From contig CAZRXG010000006.1 of NCBI GenBank assembly GCA_964603985.1, positions 62,001 to 126,000 on the forward strand: DNA of 64,000 nucleotides, given 5' to 3'. The notes below the pieces were generated by a model. The model had not been told where the DNA came from, searched no databases, and saw only the letters and a program-made list of their open reading frames with translations. The DNA is from CAZRXG01 sp964603985 (GTDB taxonomy: Bacteria > Chloroflexota > Anaerolineae > Aggregatilineales > UBA3940). The position numbers were made by a program, and so were the translations under genes. Shown here one piece after another: positions 9,681-16,628 of the stretch (positions are counted from its first letter, which is position 1; each line of letters starts with the position of its first letter).

Positions 9681-10859
9681 CTACCGGCGGCGGGCGGCCC
9701 CGGCTGCCTCGCGCAGGTGCCGCTCGATGCGGTCGACGGTCTCCTCGAAGCTGAAGGCGGCGTCGATCTGGTCGAGCGGTTTGACGTAGGCGTCGGGGCG
9801 GTCGAACACGCGGACGATGGCCTCGCCCAGCGCCTGGGGATTGTGCGGTGGGACGATCTCGCCCATGCTGGTTTTCTGCACGACTATGCGCGCGCCGGGG
9901 ATGTCGGTGGCGACGACCGGCGTGCCGCAGCGCATCGCCTCGACCTGCACCAGCGCGAAGCACTCGGTGTCGCTGGGCAGGGCCAGCACGTCGCAGGCGG
10001 CGTAGAAATCGGCCACATCCCGCGAATCGGTGAGCAGCCCCAGGAAGATCAGGTGCTCGCGGTACTGCTCGATCAGGCCGAGGTTGCGCTCGTAGAAGTC
10101 CTCGTACTTGATGTCATATTGCCCGGCGAATACGATGCGCGTGCCGGGGTATTTCTGGTGGATGGTGGACAGGGCGCGGATCAGCACGTCGGGGCGCTTC
10201 TCCTCGACAAAGCGGCCCGAATAGCCGATCAGGCGGGCGCTTTCACCCGTGCCTTCGAGCCATCCGGCACGCAGTTCTTTGACGCGCTCCGGTCGTGGCG
10301 TGGGAATGACGCAGGGAGGGTGCACAATCGACGTTTTGTCGCGGAAGGGGTCGATGTAGTACGAGTGGTCGGCGTAATCGCGACTGTAGGCGTGGATGCG
10401 GTGCGCCGCCCGCCCGGCGACCTTGTACAACTGGAACGTGAACCACTCGACGAAGCGGTTGAACGCCCCGGCGGGCAGGATCAGGTCGCCGTGGTGGGTG
10501 ATGACCAGCCCCTTTCGCAGCAGCCGCGTGTAGGCGGCGTACAGGGCCGTCTCCAGCGTGGGGACGTGCAGGCTGACCACGTCGTGCATCTGCACCAGCT
10601 TCCAGGCAGCCCAGGGGTAGGCGGGCATGATCATCCCCCTAGTGACGCGGATCGGGGCCCACAGCCGGATCACGCGCACGCCGTTGATGACCTGCTCATC
10701 GCGGGGCAGGCTGAGGTCGTAGCGGGCGGTGACCACCGTCACCTGGTGGCCGCGGGCCGCCAGCGCCTCGGCCACGCGCTGCACGTACAGCGTCAGGCCG
10801 GTGCGGTGTGGGACGTAGAATTGCAGGGCAATCAGGATTTTGAGCGGCTGGTCGGTCAT
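9681..10859 (-). CDS. GT4-family glycosyltransferase (GT-B fold)
   Basis: 392 residues from the ATG at 10859 (MTDQPLKILIAL), with AAGAGG upstream. The N-terminal half carries the acceptor-side Rossmann fold (YVPHRTGLTLYVQRVAEALA) and VVSLHVPTLETA; the C-terminal half has SGRFVEEKRPDVLIRAL, the standard start of the GT4 donor domain, and ECFALVQVE, the EX7E motif that binds the nucleotide sugar, then MRCGTPVVATDIPG. It is cytoplasmic or membrane-peripheral and probably adds a sugar, such as mannose, to a lipid or glycan. Its start overlaps the stop of the VanZ-like gene by four bases (ATGA), so the two are translationally coupled. Confidence 0.92.
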   Translation of the reverse strand: MTDQPLKILIALQFYVPHRTGLTLYVQRVAEALAARGHQVTVVTARYDLSLPRDEQVINGVRVIRLWAPIRVTRGMIMPAYPWAAWKLVQMHDVVSLHVPTLETALYAAYTRLLRKGLVITHHGDLILPAGAFNRFVEWFTFQLYKVAGRAAHRIHAYSRDYADHSYYIDPFRDKTSIVHPPCVIPTPRPERVKELRAGWLEGTGESARLIGYSGRFVEEKRPDVLIRALSTIHQKYPGTRIVFAGQYDIKYEDFYERNLGLIEQYREHLIFLGLLTDSRDVADFYAACDVLALPSDTECFALVQVEAMRCGTPVVATDIPGARIVVQKTSMGEIVPPHNPQALGEAIVRVFDRPDAYVKPLDQIDAAFSFEETVDRIERHLREAAGAARRR

Positions 10860-11341
10860 GTGTTGCCTCTTACAGGCCGGTGTTCCCGCCACAGGAGAAG
10901 CCCTCGTTGGCCCAGCCAGGCCCCCAGCAGTGTGTCGAGTGTGTTGGTGATGATGTCGTCGGTGGCGACGACGCGGCCCGGTATCCAGATCTGGATGATC
11001 TCGTAGATAAGGCTGACCCCTGCCCCCAGCAGCCCGACAAGGAGAATCCGCTTATGCGGGCGGTGGTCGCTGTGGCGCAGGGCGACGTAGAGCACCCAGC
11101 CCAGCGGTATGAAGACGACGATGTTCCCCAACCCGTCGATGATCAGCAGCCGCAGTGCGGTGGGGGCGGACTCACAGCCGCATATCAGGCAGGCGATCAG
11201 CTTGCCATACGTGATAAGGGGGATCGGCGAGAACTTGCGCTCTGCATTGATGCTCCCGGCATGTCCCAACGCGATGGCGGTCAGGGCCGCGCCGACAAGC
11301 CCGACGACAAGCCAGGGGAGGATGTGCCGTTTGAACGTCAT
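10856..11341 (-). CDS. VanZ-like membrane protein
   Basis: 161 residues with about four membrane helices. The conserved VanZ features are visible: an early NAERKF loop, DGLGNIVVFIPLGWVLYV, and SLIYEIIQIWIPGRVVATDDIITNTLDTLLGAWLG split as the E-x-x-Q helix (YEIIQ) and the D-D-x-x-x-N-T motif. Members occur with teicoplanin resistance, sporulation and exosortase systems; their biochemical role is uncertain. Start and stop both overlap neighbours by four bases (ATGA), which places it firmly inside the flippase/GT4/methyltransferase operon. Confidence 0.85.
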   Translation of the reverse strand: MTFKRHILPWLVVGLVGAALTAIALGHAGSINAERKFSPIPLITYGKLIACLICGCESAPTALRLLIIDGLGNIVVFIPLGWVLYVALRHSDHRPHKRILLVGLLGAGVSLIYEIIQIWIPGRVVATDDIITNTLDTLLGAWLGQRGLLLWREHRPVRGNT

Positions 11342-12375
11342 GACGGGGGAGCCTCTGTCAGGGAGGCGTCGTCGTCCTGGGCGGTGGTTGGTGCCTCACG
11401 GAGGCTCCGCGCGGCGAGGGCGACTTCGCGGAAGCTCAGGTCTTCGCGCATCAGGGCGATGATGCCGATCACGCTGGTGGCGGCGATGTTGAGAACGTGC
11501 AGCACAAACGCGTAGCCCCGGCTGACATCGGCGTCGTAGCCGGCGGTGGTCAGCACGCCGATCACGGCTGCCTCGAACGGCCCCACGCCCGACGGCGCGG
11601 CAGGTACCGCGATCCCCAGCCCGGCGGCGGCGATGGATAGTTGCCCCATGATCAGCGGGACATCTTTCCAGAAGGCCAGCATCAGCACCCAGCCCACCAC
11701 GCCCGACGCCAGCCAGGCGAAAACAGACAGCGCCATGCCGAGGGTGAAGGTTCTGGCGTTGGAGACGCCCCCCAGTCCTTCGACGAACGGCTGGAGGAAG
11801 GTTCGCGCCCGCTCCTCGGTGAAGCCCGGCAGCAGTGCCATCAGCCTTGCGCCCAGCTTGAGCGCGCCTTCCGGGCGGCGGGCGGCATAGGCCAGGACGA
11901 TGATCCCGGCGATGGCCCCACCCCCCATCGCGACTCCGCCCCCGATCGCCCAGGCGGGCAGGTCGAGGCCAAGCAGCACGATGCCGACCAGGATGAGCAC
12001 CGATACCATGTCAAACAGGCGCTCGACGACGATGCTGGACAGTGCGCTGGTGAAGTGCATATTAGGGCGGCGTCCGGCGAGGGTGGCGCGTGCGATCTCG
12101 CCCAGGCGGGCGGGCAGGACGTTGTTGAACAGGAACCCGGCGTTGAACAGCCAGAAGGCGTCCACAGGCGAAATGTGGCCGCGCGTGAGGACGCTCCAGC
12201 GCAGGCCGCGAATCATCGTCAGCCCGACGGTCATGATCAGTGCCAGCGCCACGAAGCCGTAGCGCGCCGTGCGGAAAGCCTGGAAGATCTGGCCGAAGTT
12301 GGCCGTGCGGAAGGCCAGGAAGAGCGCCAGGGCGCTGATGACCAGCCCGACCAGGAGGGTTTGCCAACGTTTCAT
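11338..12375 (-). CDS. Flippase-like YbhN/UPF0104 membrane protein
   Basis: 345 residues from the ATG at 12375 (MKRWQTLLVG), with AAGG five bases upstream. About eight membrane helices, with the family hallmarks RGLRWSVLTRG, NNVLPARLGEIARA and VPAAPSGVGPFEAAVIGVL (the PGGLG/PSGVG-type turn of the lysylphosphatidylglycerol synthase membrane domain family). Related proteins translocate or modify glycolipids or phospholipids. It is the first gene of the six-gene minus-strand block (flippase-like, VanZ-like, GT4, methyltransferase, TIR, GT-C), and the VanZ start overlaps its stop, so a role in exporting the glycolipid made by its neighbours is a reasonable inference. Confidence 0.85.
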   Translation of the reverse strand: MKRWQTLLVGLVISALALFLAFRTANFGQIFQAFRTARYGFVALALIMTVGLTMIRGLRWSVLTRGHISPVDAFWLFNAGFLFNNVLPARLGEIARATLAGRRPNMHFTSALSSIVVERLFDMVSVLILVGIVLLGLDLPAWAIGGGVAMGGGAIAGIIVLAYAARRPEGALKLGARLMALLPGFTEERARTFLQPFVEGLGGVSNARTFTLGMALSVFAWLASGVVGWVLMLAFWKDVPLIMGQLSIAAAGLGIAVPAAPSGVGPFEAAVIGVLTTAGYDADVSRGYAFVLHVLNIAATSVIGIIALMREDLSFREVALAARSLREAPTTAQDDDASLTEAPPS

Positions 12376-12425
12376 GTAACCTTGTATCCCAACAAGAAAG
12401 GGGCTTTGTCCCCAATGCGCGGCGA

Positions 12426-12454
12426 AGTATAACATGCGCCTCAGGCGGCGGCAA
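12426..12454 (-). promoter_or_regulatory. Candidate sigma-70 promoter of the flippase/GT operon
   Basis: On the minus strand TTGCCG (12454-12449) and TATACT (12431-12426) are separated by exactly 17 bases, about 50 bases before the ATG at 12375. A small GGGG/CCCC hairpin lies in the leader between them and the gene. Confidence 0.55.
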
Positions 12455-12486
12455 TGGCCGGGGTAGGGGTAGGGACAGAACCGGAC

Positions 12487-12515
12487 TTGGTGAAATCGCG
12501 GCGTTGGCGTATCCT
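12487..12515 (+). promoter_or_regulatory. Candidate promoter giving a near-leaderless transcript
   Basis: TTGGTG (12487-12492), 17 bases, TATCCT (12510-12515). The predicted start of transcription falls within a few bases of the ATG at 12525, and no ribosome site is visible there, so the mRNA may be leaderless. Confidence 0.35.
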
Positions 12516-12524
12516 ATGGATGCT

Positions 12525-13322
12525 ATGAGTGACGAACAACTGGAACGGGGAGTCAAGGCCCTGCGCGATGGTGACAAGCGCACCGCGCGCCGGGTATTCG
12601 GGCAGGTGGTGGGCGGCGACCCGGACAATCTCGCGGCGTGGTGGTACCTGGCCGCCGTGCTCGATGATCCGGAGCAGAAGACACACTGTCTGCGGCAGGT
12701 GTTACGGCTGCGCCCCGACCACGTCGAGGCGACCCGGATGCTGTCCCAGCTTCAGCGGCGCTTCGGGCAGGCCACGCCGTCGACAGGCACCAAGCGCCCG
12801 GCGATAGTCGATGCACAGGAGGCGGGCGACGGGCTGGCCGTCGTCCCGGAGCGACGGGAAGAGAAGCAGGTCGAGACCGGCACTGAAAGCGAGCCCGCAG
12901 CGCCGTCGAGCGACGTGACGGTGCTGGCTGCGGCGGTGCTGATCGCGCTGGCGGCCATCGTGGGGGCGGTGATCCTGGTCTGGACGGGGGCGGCATCGGA
13001 GGTGTTGGGGATACGCGGGCCGGACCTGTCGCCGACGGCGCGGGCGCTGACTTTCGATGTGAAAGCCTGCGTCACGACGGAGGTCGAAACGGCGACGCTG
13101 GTGTTCATCAACAACACGGGCGTCACAATCGACGTTCTGAGGGGGCCGCAGGGTGAGGAGGAGTTTCTGCTGACGCTCACGCCGGACGAGCTGGGAGACA
13201 TCGAGGCCAGTCCGGGCGTGCCCACGCGCTACGCGGTCAGCACGGAGGCCGAAGGAGTGGTCGGCGGCGGCGCGATCATCGAGGTGCCGGTGGGCAGCAC
13301 CTGCCGGGTGCCGATCCAGTAG
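12525..13322 (+). CDS. TPR-containing single-span membrane protein, unknown function
   Basis: 265 residues from ATG 12525 (MSDEQLERG). Residues 1-70 form two TPR-like helical pairs (ALRDGDKRTARRVFGQVV, then AAWWYLAAVLDDPEQKTHCL and QVLRLRPDHVEATRML). A linker of about 60 residues leads to a membrane helix near 130-155 (VLAAAVLIALAAIVGAVILV), then an extracytoplasmic domain of about 100 residues with two cysteines (KACVTTE and STCRVPIQ) that could form a disulfide. The TPR-then-TM-then-sandwich layout is common in Chloroflexi proteins of unknown role. It ends 13 bases before rsmD, so the two are probably cotranscribed. I do not recognise a specific family for the outer domain. A longer start at ATG 12516 is possible. 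Confidence 0.7.
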   Translation: MSDEQLERGVKALRDGDKRTARRVFGQVVGGDPDNLAAWWYLAAVLDDPEQKTHCLRQVLRLRPDHVEATRMLSQLQRRFGQATPSTGTKRPAIVDAQEAGDGLAVVPERREEKQVETGTESEPAAPSSDVTVLAAAVLIALAAIVGAVILVWTGAASEVLGIRGPDLSPTARALTFDVKACVTTEVETATLVFINNTGVTIDVLRGPQGEEEFLLTLTPDELGDIEASPGVPTRYAVSTEAEGVVGGGAIIEVPVGSTCRVPIQ

Positions 13323-13335
13323 GGGGCGGCAGGCG

Positions 13336-13896
13336 ATGCGCGTGATAGCGGGCACGGCTAAAGGCCGCAGGCTGAAGGTGGTCCCCGGCCAGTCCACCCG
13401 CCCCATCCTGGACCGCATCAAAGAGAACCTGTTTAACATCCTGGGCGGCTGGGTGCGCGAGAGCCGCTGGCTGGACCTGTTTGCGGGGACGGGTAGCGTG
13501 GGCATCGAGGCGCTCAGCCGGGGCGCGGCGTACTGCCTGTTTCTCGATACCAGCCGGGTCGCGCTGCGGACGGTTCGGGAGAACCTGGAGATCACCGGGC
13601 TGGCCGACCGGGCCGAAGTCCAGCGCGAGGATGCCTTCACCTTTTTGAGCAACGATCCTGGCGCGGATGAGGGTTTCGAGCTGATCTACGTTGCGCCGCC
13701 GCAGTACAAAGAGATGTGGCTCAAGGCGCTAAGGCTGATCGACGAGCGGCCCGGCTGGCTGCTGCCTGACGGCGTGGTGGTGGTGCAGATTCACCCCAAA
13801 GAGTACCAGGACACTGCACTCAGGCACCTGGTTCTCTACGACCGGCGCACCTACGGCAACACGATGTTGTGCTTCTACGAGCGGCCCGACGAGTGA
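13336..13896 (+). CDS. rsmD: 16S rRNA (guanine966-N2)-methyltransferase RsmD-like
   Basis: 186 residues, the usual RsmD length. The N-terminus MRVIAGTAKGRRLKVVPG and TRPILDRIKENLFNIL are the family signature; WLDLFAGTGSVGIEALSRGA is the SAM-binding motif I. The catalytic motif that is normally DPPY/DPPF reads YVAPPQY (residues 118-124): the Asp is Ala and a Gln is inserted before the aromatic residue position. RsmD methylates G966 in helix 31 of 16S rRNA during 30S assembly. Its position just before ribosomal protein genes fits. Because the substituted Asp/Asn normally holds the target amino group, activity or specificity could be altered; I believe related Chloroflexi carry a similar motif but could not check. 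Confidence 0.88.
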   Translation: MRVIAGTAKGRRLKVVPGQSTRPILDRIKENLFNILGGWVRESRWLDLFAGTGSVGIEALSRGAAYCLFLDTSRVALRTVRENLEITGLADRAEVQREDAFTFLSNDPGADEGFELIYVAPPQYKEMWLKALRLIDERPGWLLPDGVVVVQIHPKEYQDTALRHLVLYDRRTYGNTMLCFYERPDE

Positions 13897-13931
13897 GGCC
13901 CAATCCCAATCGCGGGAATCGCGAATCGCCG

Positions 13932-13960
13932 TTGACAGCCCCCGGCCCGGTCGCTATAAT
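13932..13960 (+). promoter_or_regulatory. Perfect consensus sigma-70 promoter of rplU-rpmA
   Basis: TTGACA at 13932-13937 and TATAAT at 13955-13960 with a 17-base spacer: all twelve consensus bases match. Transcription should start near 13967, giving a leader of about 120 bases before rplU. This fits the high expression needed for ribosomal proteins. Confidence 0.9.
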
Positions 13961-13969
13961 CACCCCCTG

Positions 13970-13987
13970 GCCCCATCGAGGGGCTTT
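13970..13987 (+). promoter_or_regulatory. Hairpin at the start of the rplU leader
   Basis: GCCCC-ATCGA-GGGGC followed by TTT begins within a few bases of the predicted transcription start. It may protect the 5' end or attenuate transcription. The remaining leader up to 14089 shows no further strong stem by eye. Confidence 0.4.
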
Positions 13988-14089
13988 ATCGGTAATCAAC
14001 ATCGCATCAGGTCCCGTCTTCCTCTGGCCGCTCCCGGTACTGATGGAAAGCGCGTCCAGGTGGCAAGCGAAGAAGGGAGAACGCTACAA

Positions 14090-14404
14090 ATGTACGCAAT
14101 CGTCCGCATCGGCGGCCGGCAGTACCAGGCCGAAGTGGGCAAGACCATCGTCGTCGAGAAGCTGCCGTACGAAGTCGGCGAAAAAGTTGAATTGGGCGAG
14201 GTGCTGTTGCTCAGCGACGGTGACGACACCCAGATCGGCCAGCCCCTCGTCGAGGGGGCTGCGGTCACCGTCGAGATTGTCGAGCAGTTCAAGGGCAAGA
14301 AGATCGTCGTTTTTAAGTACAAGCCTCGCACGGGCTACCGGCGCAAGCAGGGACATCGCCAGCGCTACACCCGGCTGCTGGTCAGCGACATCAAGACAGC
14401 CTAG
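14090..14404 (+). CDS. rplU: 50S ribosomal protein bL21
   Basis: 104 residues starting MYAIVRIGGRQYQAEVG, the canonical bL21 start, with VEKLPYEVGEKVELGEVLLL and the C-terminal GYRRKQGHRQRYTRLLV rRNA-binding block. AGGGAGA lies upstream. An in-frame start 30 bases earlier (14060) is less likely because it would add residues absent from the family. bL21 binds 23S rRNA domain VI near bL20. It is the first gene of the standard rplU-rpmA pair and is driven by the consensus promoter at 13932. Confidence 0.97.
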   Translation: MYAIVRIGGRQYQAEVGKTIVVEKLPYEVGEKVELGEVLLLSDGDDTQIGQPLVEGAAVTVEIVEQFKGKKIVVFKYKPRTGYRRKQGHRQRYTRLLVSDIKTA

Positions 14405-14445
14405 AAGGCCCAGCACTCCGCGTCAGTTCTGTTGAGGGTAGAAGC

Positions 14446-14715
14446 ATGGCACACAAAAAAGGTGGCGGTTCAAGCAAAAATGGGCGCGACAGCAACGCAA
14501 AAAGGCGCGGCGTCAAGCGCTACGGCGGTGAATACGTGATCCCCGGCAACATCATTGTGCGCCAGTGTGGGACCAAGTTCCATCCCGGCAACAACGTCGG
14601 CATGGGGCGCGACTATACGATTTTCTCCACCGCCGAGGGCTACGTCTACTTCGAATGGGGCCGGGGCGGGCGCAAGCTGGTCAGCGTCTACCCGGAGAAC
14701 CCCAACAGTGCGTAA
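14446..14715 (+). CDS. rpmA: 50S ribosomal protein bL27
   Basis: 89 residues starting MAHKKGGGSSKNGRDSNAKR, the highly conserved N-terminal tail that reaches towards the peptidyl transferase centre; there is no cleavable Firmicute-type extension. The rest (GVKRYGGEYVIPGNIIVRQ, RGTKFHPG-like QCGTKFHPGNNVGMGRD) is typical. GAGGGT precedes the ATG. It follows rplU by 41 bases in the usual order. Confidence 0.97.
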   Translation: MAHKKGGGSSKNGRDSNAKRRGVKRYGGEYVIPGNIIVRQCGTKFHPGNNVGMGRDYTIFSTAEGYVYFEWGRGGRKLVSVYPENPNSA

Positions 14716-14729
14716 GATCGTGCACCGCA

Positions 14730-14813
14730 GCCCGCTCGGATAGATACGCGGGCAATCCATCGTCTAACCCGCATCAGCTTCACGCTACCCCGCCTGCTTA
14801 TCGCTGAGCGGGG
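14730..14813 (+). promoter_or_regulatory. Two hairpins in the rpmA-rpmE spacer
   Basis: GCCCGC (14730-14735) pairs with GCGGGC (14748-14753), and CCCCGC (14788-14793) with GCGGGG (14808-14813). Neither is followed by a T-run, so they are more likely leader structures or processing sites ahead of rpmE than terminators. The second ends 29 bases before the rpmE start. Confidence 0.4.
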
Positions 14814-14842
14814 CCGTGTTGCGCAAGGAAAGGGGTTTTTGC

Positions 14843-15298
14843 ATGAAAGAAGATATTCATCCCACGTGGTACCCTGAAGCGCGTGTGACCTGCGCCTGCG
14901 GTAACACGTGGGTCACCGGCTCGACCGTTCCAGAGATTCGCACCGACGTATGCAGCAACTGCCACCCGTTCTACACCGGTGAGCAGCGCATCGTCGACAC
15001 CGAGGGCCAGGTTGATCGCTTCCTGAAGCGCCTCCAGGCTCGCGACGATATCCTCGCCGCCGCGGACGCCCAGGCTGAGGCAAAGACTTCGCCCGACCTG
15101 CCCGTCGCCGAGCTTGAGATCGGTACGCGCTACGCCAACGTCCTGGCCGAGGCCAAGGTGACCACGGCCGGTGACATCCTCGACCTCCTCAACGAGGGCG
15201 GCGACGAGGCCCTGCTGGCGATCAAGGGCTTTGGCCATAAGGGCCTGATCGACGTGAAGCGCCGCATGCGCGCGCGTGGCTACGAGCTACCAGAGTAA
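14843..15298 (+). CDS. rpmE: Ribosomal protein bL31 fused to an RNA polymerase alpha-CTD-like domain
   Basis: 151 residues, about twice the usual bL31 length. Residues 1-65 are bL31: MKEDIHPTWYPEARVTCACG, GSTVPEIRTDVCSNCHPFYTG, with four cysteines (17, 19, 37, 40) placed to bind zinc. After a linker rich in Ala and Glu (66-86), residues 88-151 read PVAELEIGTRYANVLAEAKV...IKGFGHKGLIDVKRRM, which aligns with the alpha-CTD of RNA polymerase (TVRSANCLKAEAI...NLGKKSLTEI). The DNA-contacting Arg265, Asn268, Gly296 and Lys298 of E. coli alpha correspond to Arg96, Asn99, Gly131 and Lys133 here; Ser299 is Gly134. The bL31 call is firm; the alpha-CTD resemblance is my alignment by eye, and its job (nucleic-acid binding, rRNA, or a link to transcription) is unknown. 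AAGGAAAGGGG lies upstream. Confidence 0.9.
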   Translation: MKEDIHPTWYPEARVTCACGNTWVTGSTVPEIRTDVCSNCHPFYTGEQRIVDTEGQVDRFLKRLQARDDILAAADAQAEAKTSPDLPVAELEIGTRYANVLAEAKVTTAGDILDLLNEGGDEALLAIKGFGHKGLIDVKRRMRARGYELPE

Positions 15299-15336
15299 GA
15301 ATAACACCACCCACACGAGCACCTGGCAAACCCATC

Positions 15337-15371
15337 GGCGTGACATCGACAGTTTGGTGTCGCGCCTTTTT
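15337..15371 (+). terminator. Intrinsic terminator after rpmE
   Basis: GGCGTGACA (15337-15345) pairs with TGTCGCGCC (15358-15366) with one G-T wobble, followed by five T. It closes the ribosomal-protein transcript 39 bases after the rpmE stop and just before tdk. Confidence 0.75.
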
Positions 15372-15400
15372 GCATAAACCGGCCCCAGAAAGGATGGGCG

Positions 15401-15982
15401 ATGAAACACCAGCGAGGTCGCGTTGAGGTCATCTGCGGCAGCATGTTCAGCGGTAAATCCGAAGAGCTGATCCGGCGTGTGCGCCGCGCCGAGATCGCCA
15501 AGCAGAAAGTCCAGATCTTCAAGCCCAGCCTGGACAACCGCTTCGACGAGACGCTCGTCCAATCACACGACGGACGCGCCGCCGAGGCGGTCCCCATCGA
15601 CACCCCGCAGCAGATCCTGGAGCACATCGACGGCGAGACGACGGTCGTCGCCATTGACGAGGCGCAGTTCTTCGACGCCAGCCTGGTGGCAGTGTGCCGC
15701 CAGCTCGCCGAGCAGCACGACATCCGCGTGATCGTCGCCGGGCTTGACCTGGACTTTCGGGGCGAGCCTTTCGGCCCCATCCCGACGCTGCTCGCTCAGG
15801 CCGAGCAGGTCGATAAGCTGCACGCCATCTGCGTCAGGTGCGGCGAACACGCTTCCCGCTCGCAGCGGCTCATCGACGGTCGACCGGCCCACTACGACGA
15901 TCCGGTCATCATGATCGGCGCACAGGAGTCATACGAAGCGCGCTGCCGTCACTGCCACGAGGTGCCGGGACGCCCGTCATGA
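15401..15982 (+). CDS. tdk: Thymidine kinase
   Basis: 193 residues, the usual length for the type II enzyme. VEVICGSMFSGKSEELIRR (about 9-27) holds the P-loop, TVVAIDEAQFFD the Walker B/lasso-adjacent Asp-Glu, and the C-terminal zinc site is complete: CVRCG and CRHCH supply four cysteines. It phosphorylates thymidine to dTMP in the salvage pathway as a cytosolic tetramer. AAAGGA lies upstream of the ATG. It is followed by hpt, so two nucleotide-salvage genes sit together, though hpt may have its own promoter. Confidence 0.95.
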   Translation: MKHQRGRVEVICGSMFSGKSEELIRRVRRAEIAKQKVQIFKPSLDNRFDETLVQSHDGRAAEAVPIDTPQQILEHIDGETTVVAIDEAQFFDASLVAVCRQLAEQHDIRVIVAGLDLDFRGEPFGPIPTLLAQAEQVDKLHAICVRCGEHASRSQRLIDGRPAHYDDPVIMIGAQESYEARCRHCHEVPGRPS

Positions 15983-16010
15983 CCCGGCTGCCCCGTCGGT
16001 GGGCCTGGGT

Positions 16011-16016
16011 TATAAT
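16011..16016 (+). promoter_or_regulatory. Candidate -10 element for hpt
   Basis: TATAAT lies 45 bases before the hpt start in the 78-base gap after tdk. The -35 region (about 15988-15993) does not match consensus, so this is a weaker call. Confidence 0.35.
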
Positions 16017-16060
16017 GTCTTCCATAGCCTGCACTCGCCGTGTTGATCAGGAGCATTGCG

Positions 16061-16618
16061 ATGCCACCCTCGCCCGAAGATCTGCTTGACTACGTGCTGA
16101 TCGACTCCGAGCGCCTCCAAACCCGCATCGCCGAGCTGGGACGGCAGATCTCAGCCGACTACCAGGACAAAGAAGCGGTCATCCTGCTCGGTATTCTCAA
16201 AGGCAGCCTGCCCTTCATGGCCGACCTGATGCGTCATCTCACCGTGCCGCACGCGATTGACCTCATGGACGTGACCTCCTACGGCGTCGGGAAGCGAGCA
16301 TCGACCGGCGACGTGCGCATATTGATGGACCTTCACAGCCCGATTGAGGGGCGGCACGTCCTGATCGTCGAGGACATCATCGACTCAGGCCACACGCTGA
16401 ACCACGTCCTGCGCCTGCTGCAGGCACGCCAACCGGCCAGCCTCAAGGTGTGCACCCTGCTTGACAAAACAGAGCGCCGCGAAGTTGACATCCCGCTGGC
16501 TTACGTGGGCTTCGAGATCCCCAACGTCTTTGTCTTCGGCTACGGGCTGGACATCGACGAGTATTACCGCAACCTGCCCTACATCGGCGTCGTCAAGCCC
16601 GGCGTGATCCTCGACTAG
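16061..16618 (+). CDS. hpt: Hypoxanthine(-guanine) phosphoribosyltransferase
   Basis: 185 residues from the ATG at 16061, chosen because AGGAG lies eight bases upstream; an upstream TTG at 16040 lacks one. VILLGILKGSLPFMADL is the purine PRTase N-terminal loop region, VLIVEDIIDSGHTL (about 107-120) the PRPP-binding motif with the two acidic residues, and VDIPLAYVGFEIPNVFVFGYGLD the C-terminal base-binding region. It salvages hypoxanthine and guanine to IMP and GMP in the cytosol. Confidence 0.95.
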   Translation: MPPSPEDLLDYVLIDSERLQTRIAELGRQISADYQDKEAVILLGILKGSLPFMADLMRHLTVPHAIDLMDVTSYGVGKRASTGDVRILMDLHSPIEGRHVLIVEDIIDSGHTLNHVLRLLQARQPASLKVCTLLDKTERREVDIPLAYVGFEIPNVFVFGYGLDIDEYYRNLPYIGVVKPGVILD

Positions 16619-16628
16619 GCCCCTCGCC

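Noticed and set aside
9664..9963. N-terminal extension of the methyltransferase
   Set aside because: The extra 100 residues are Arg-rich antisense-like sequence overlapping the GT4 gene; MVDHSTIARM is the sensible start.
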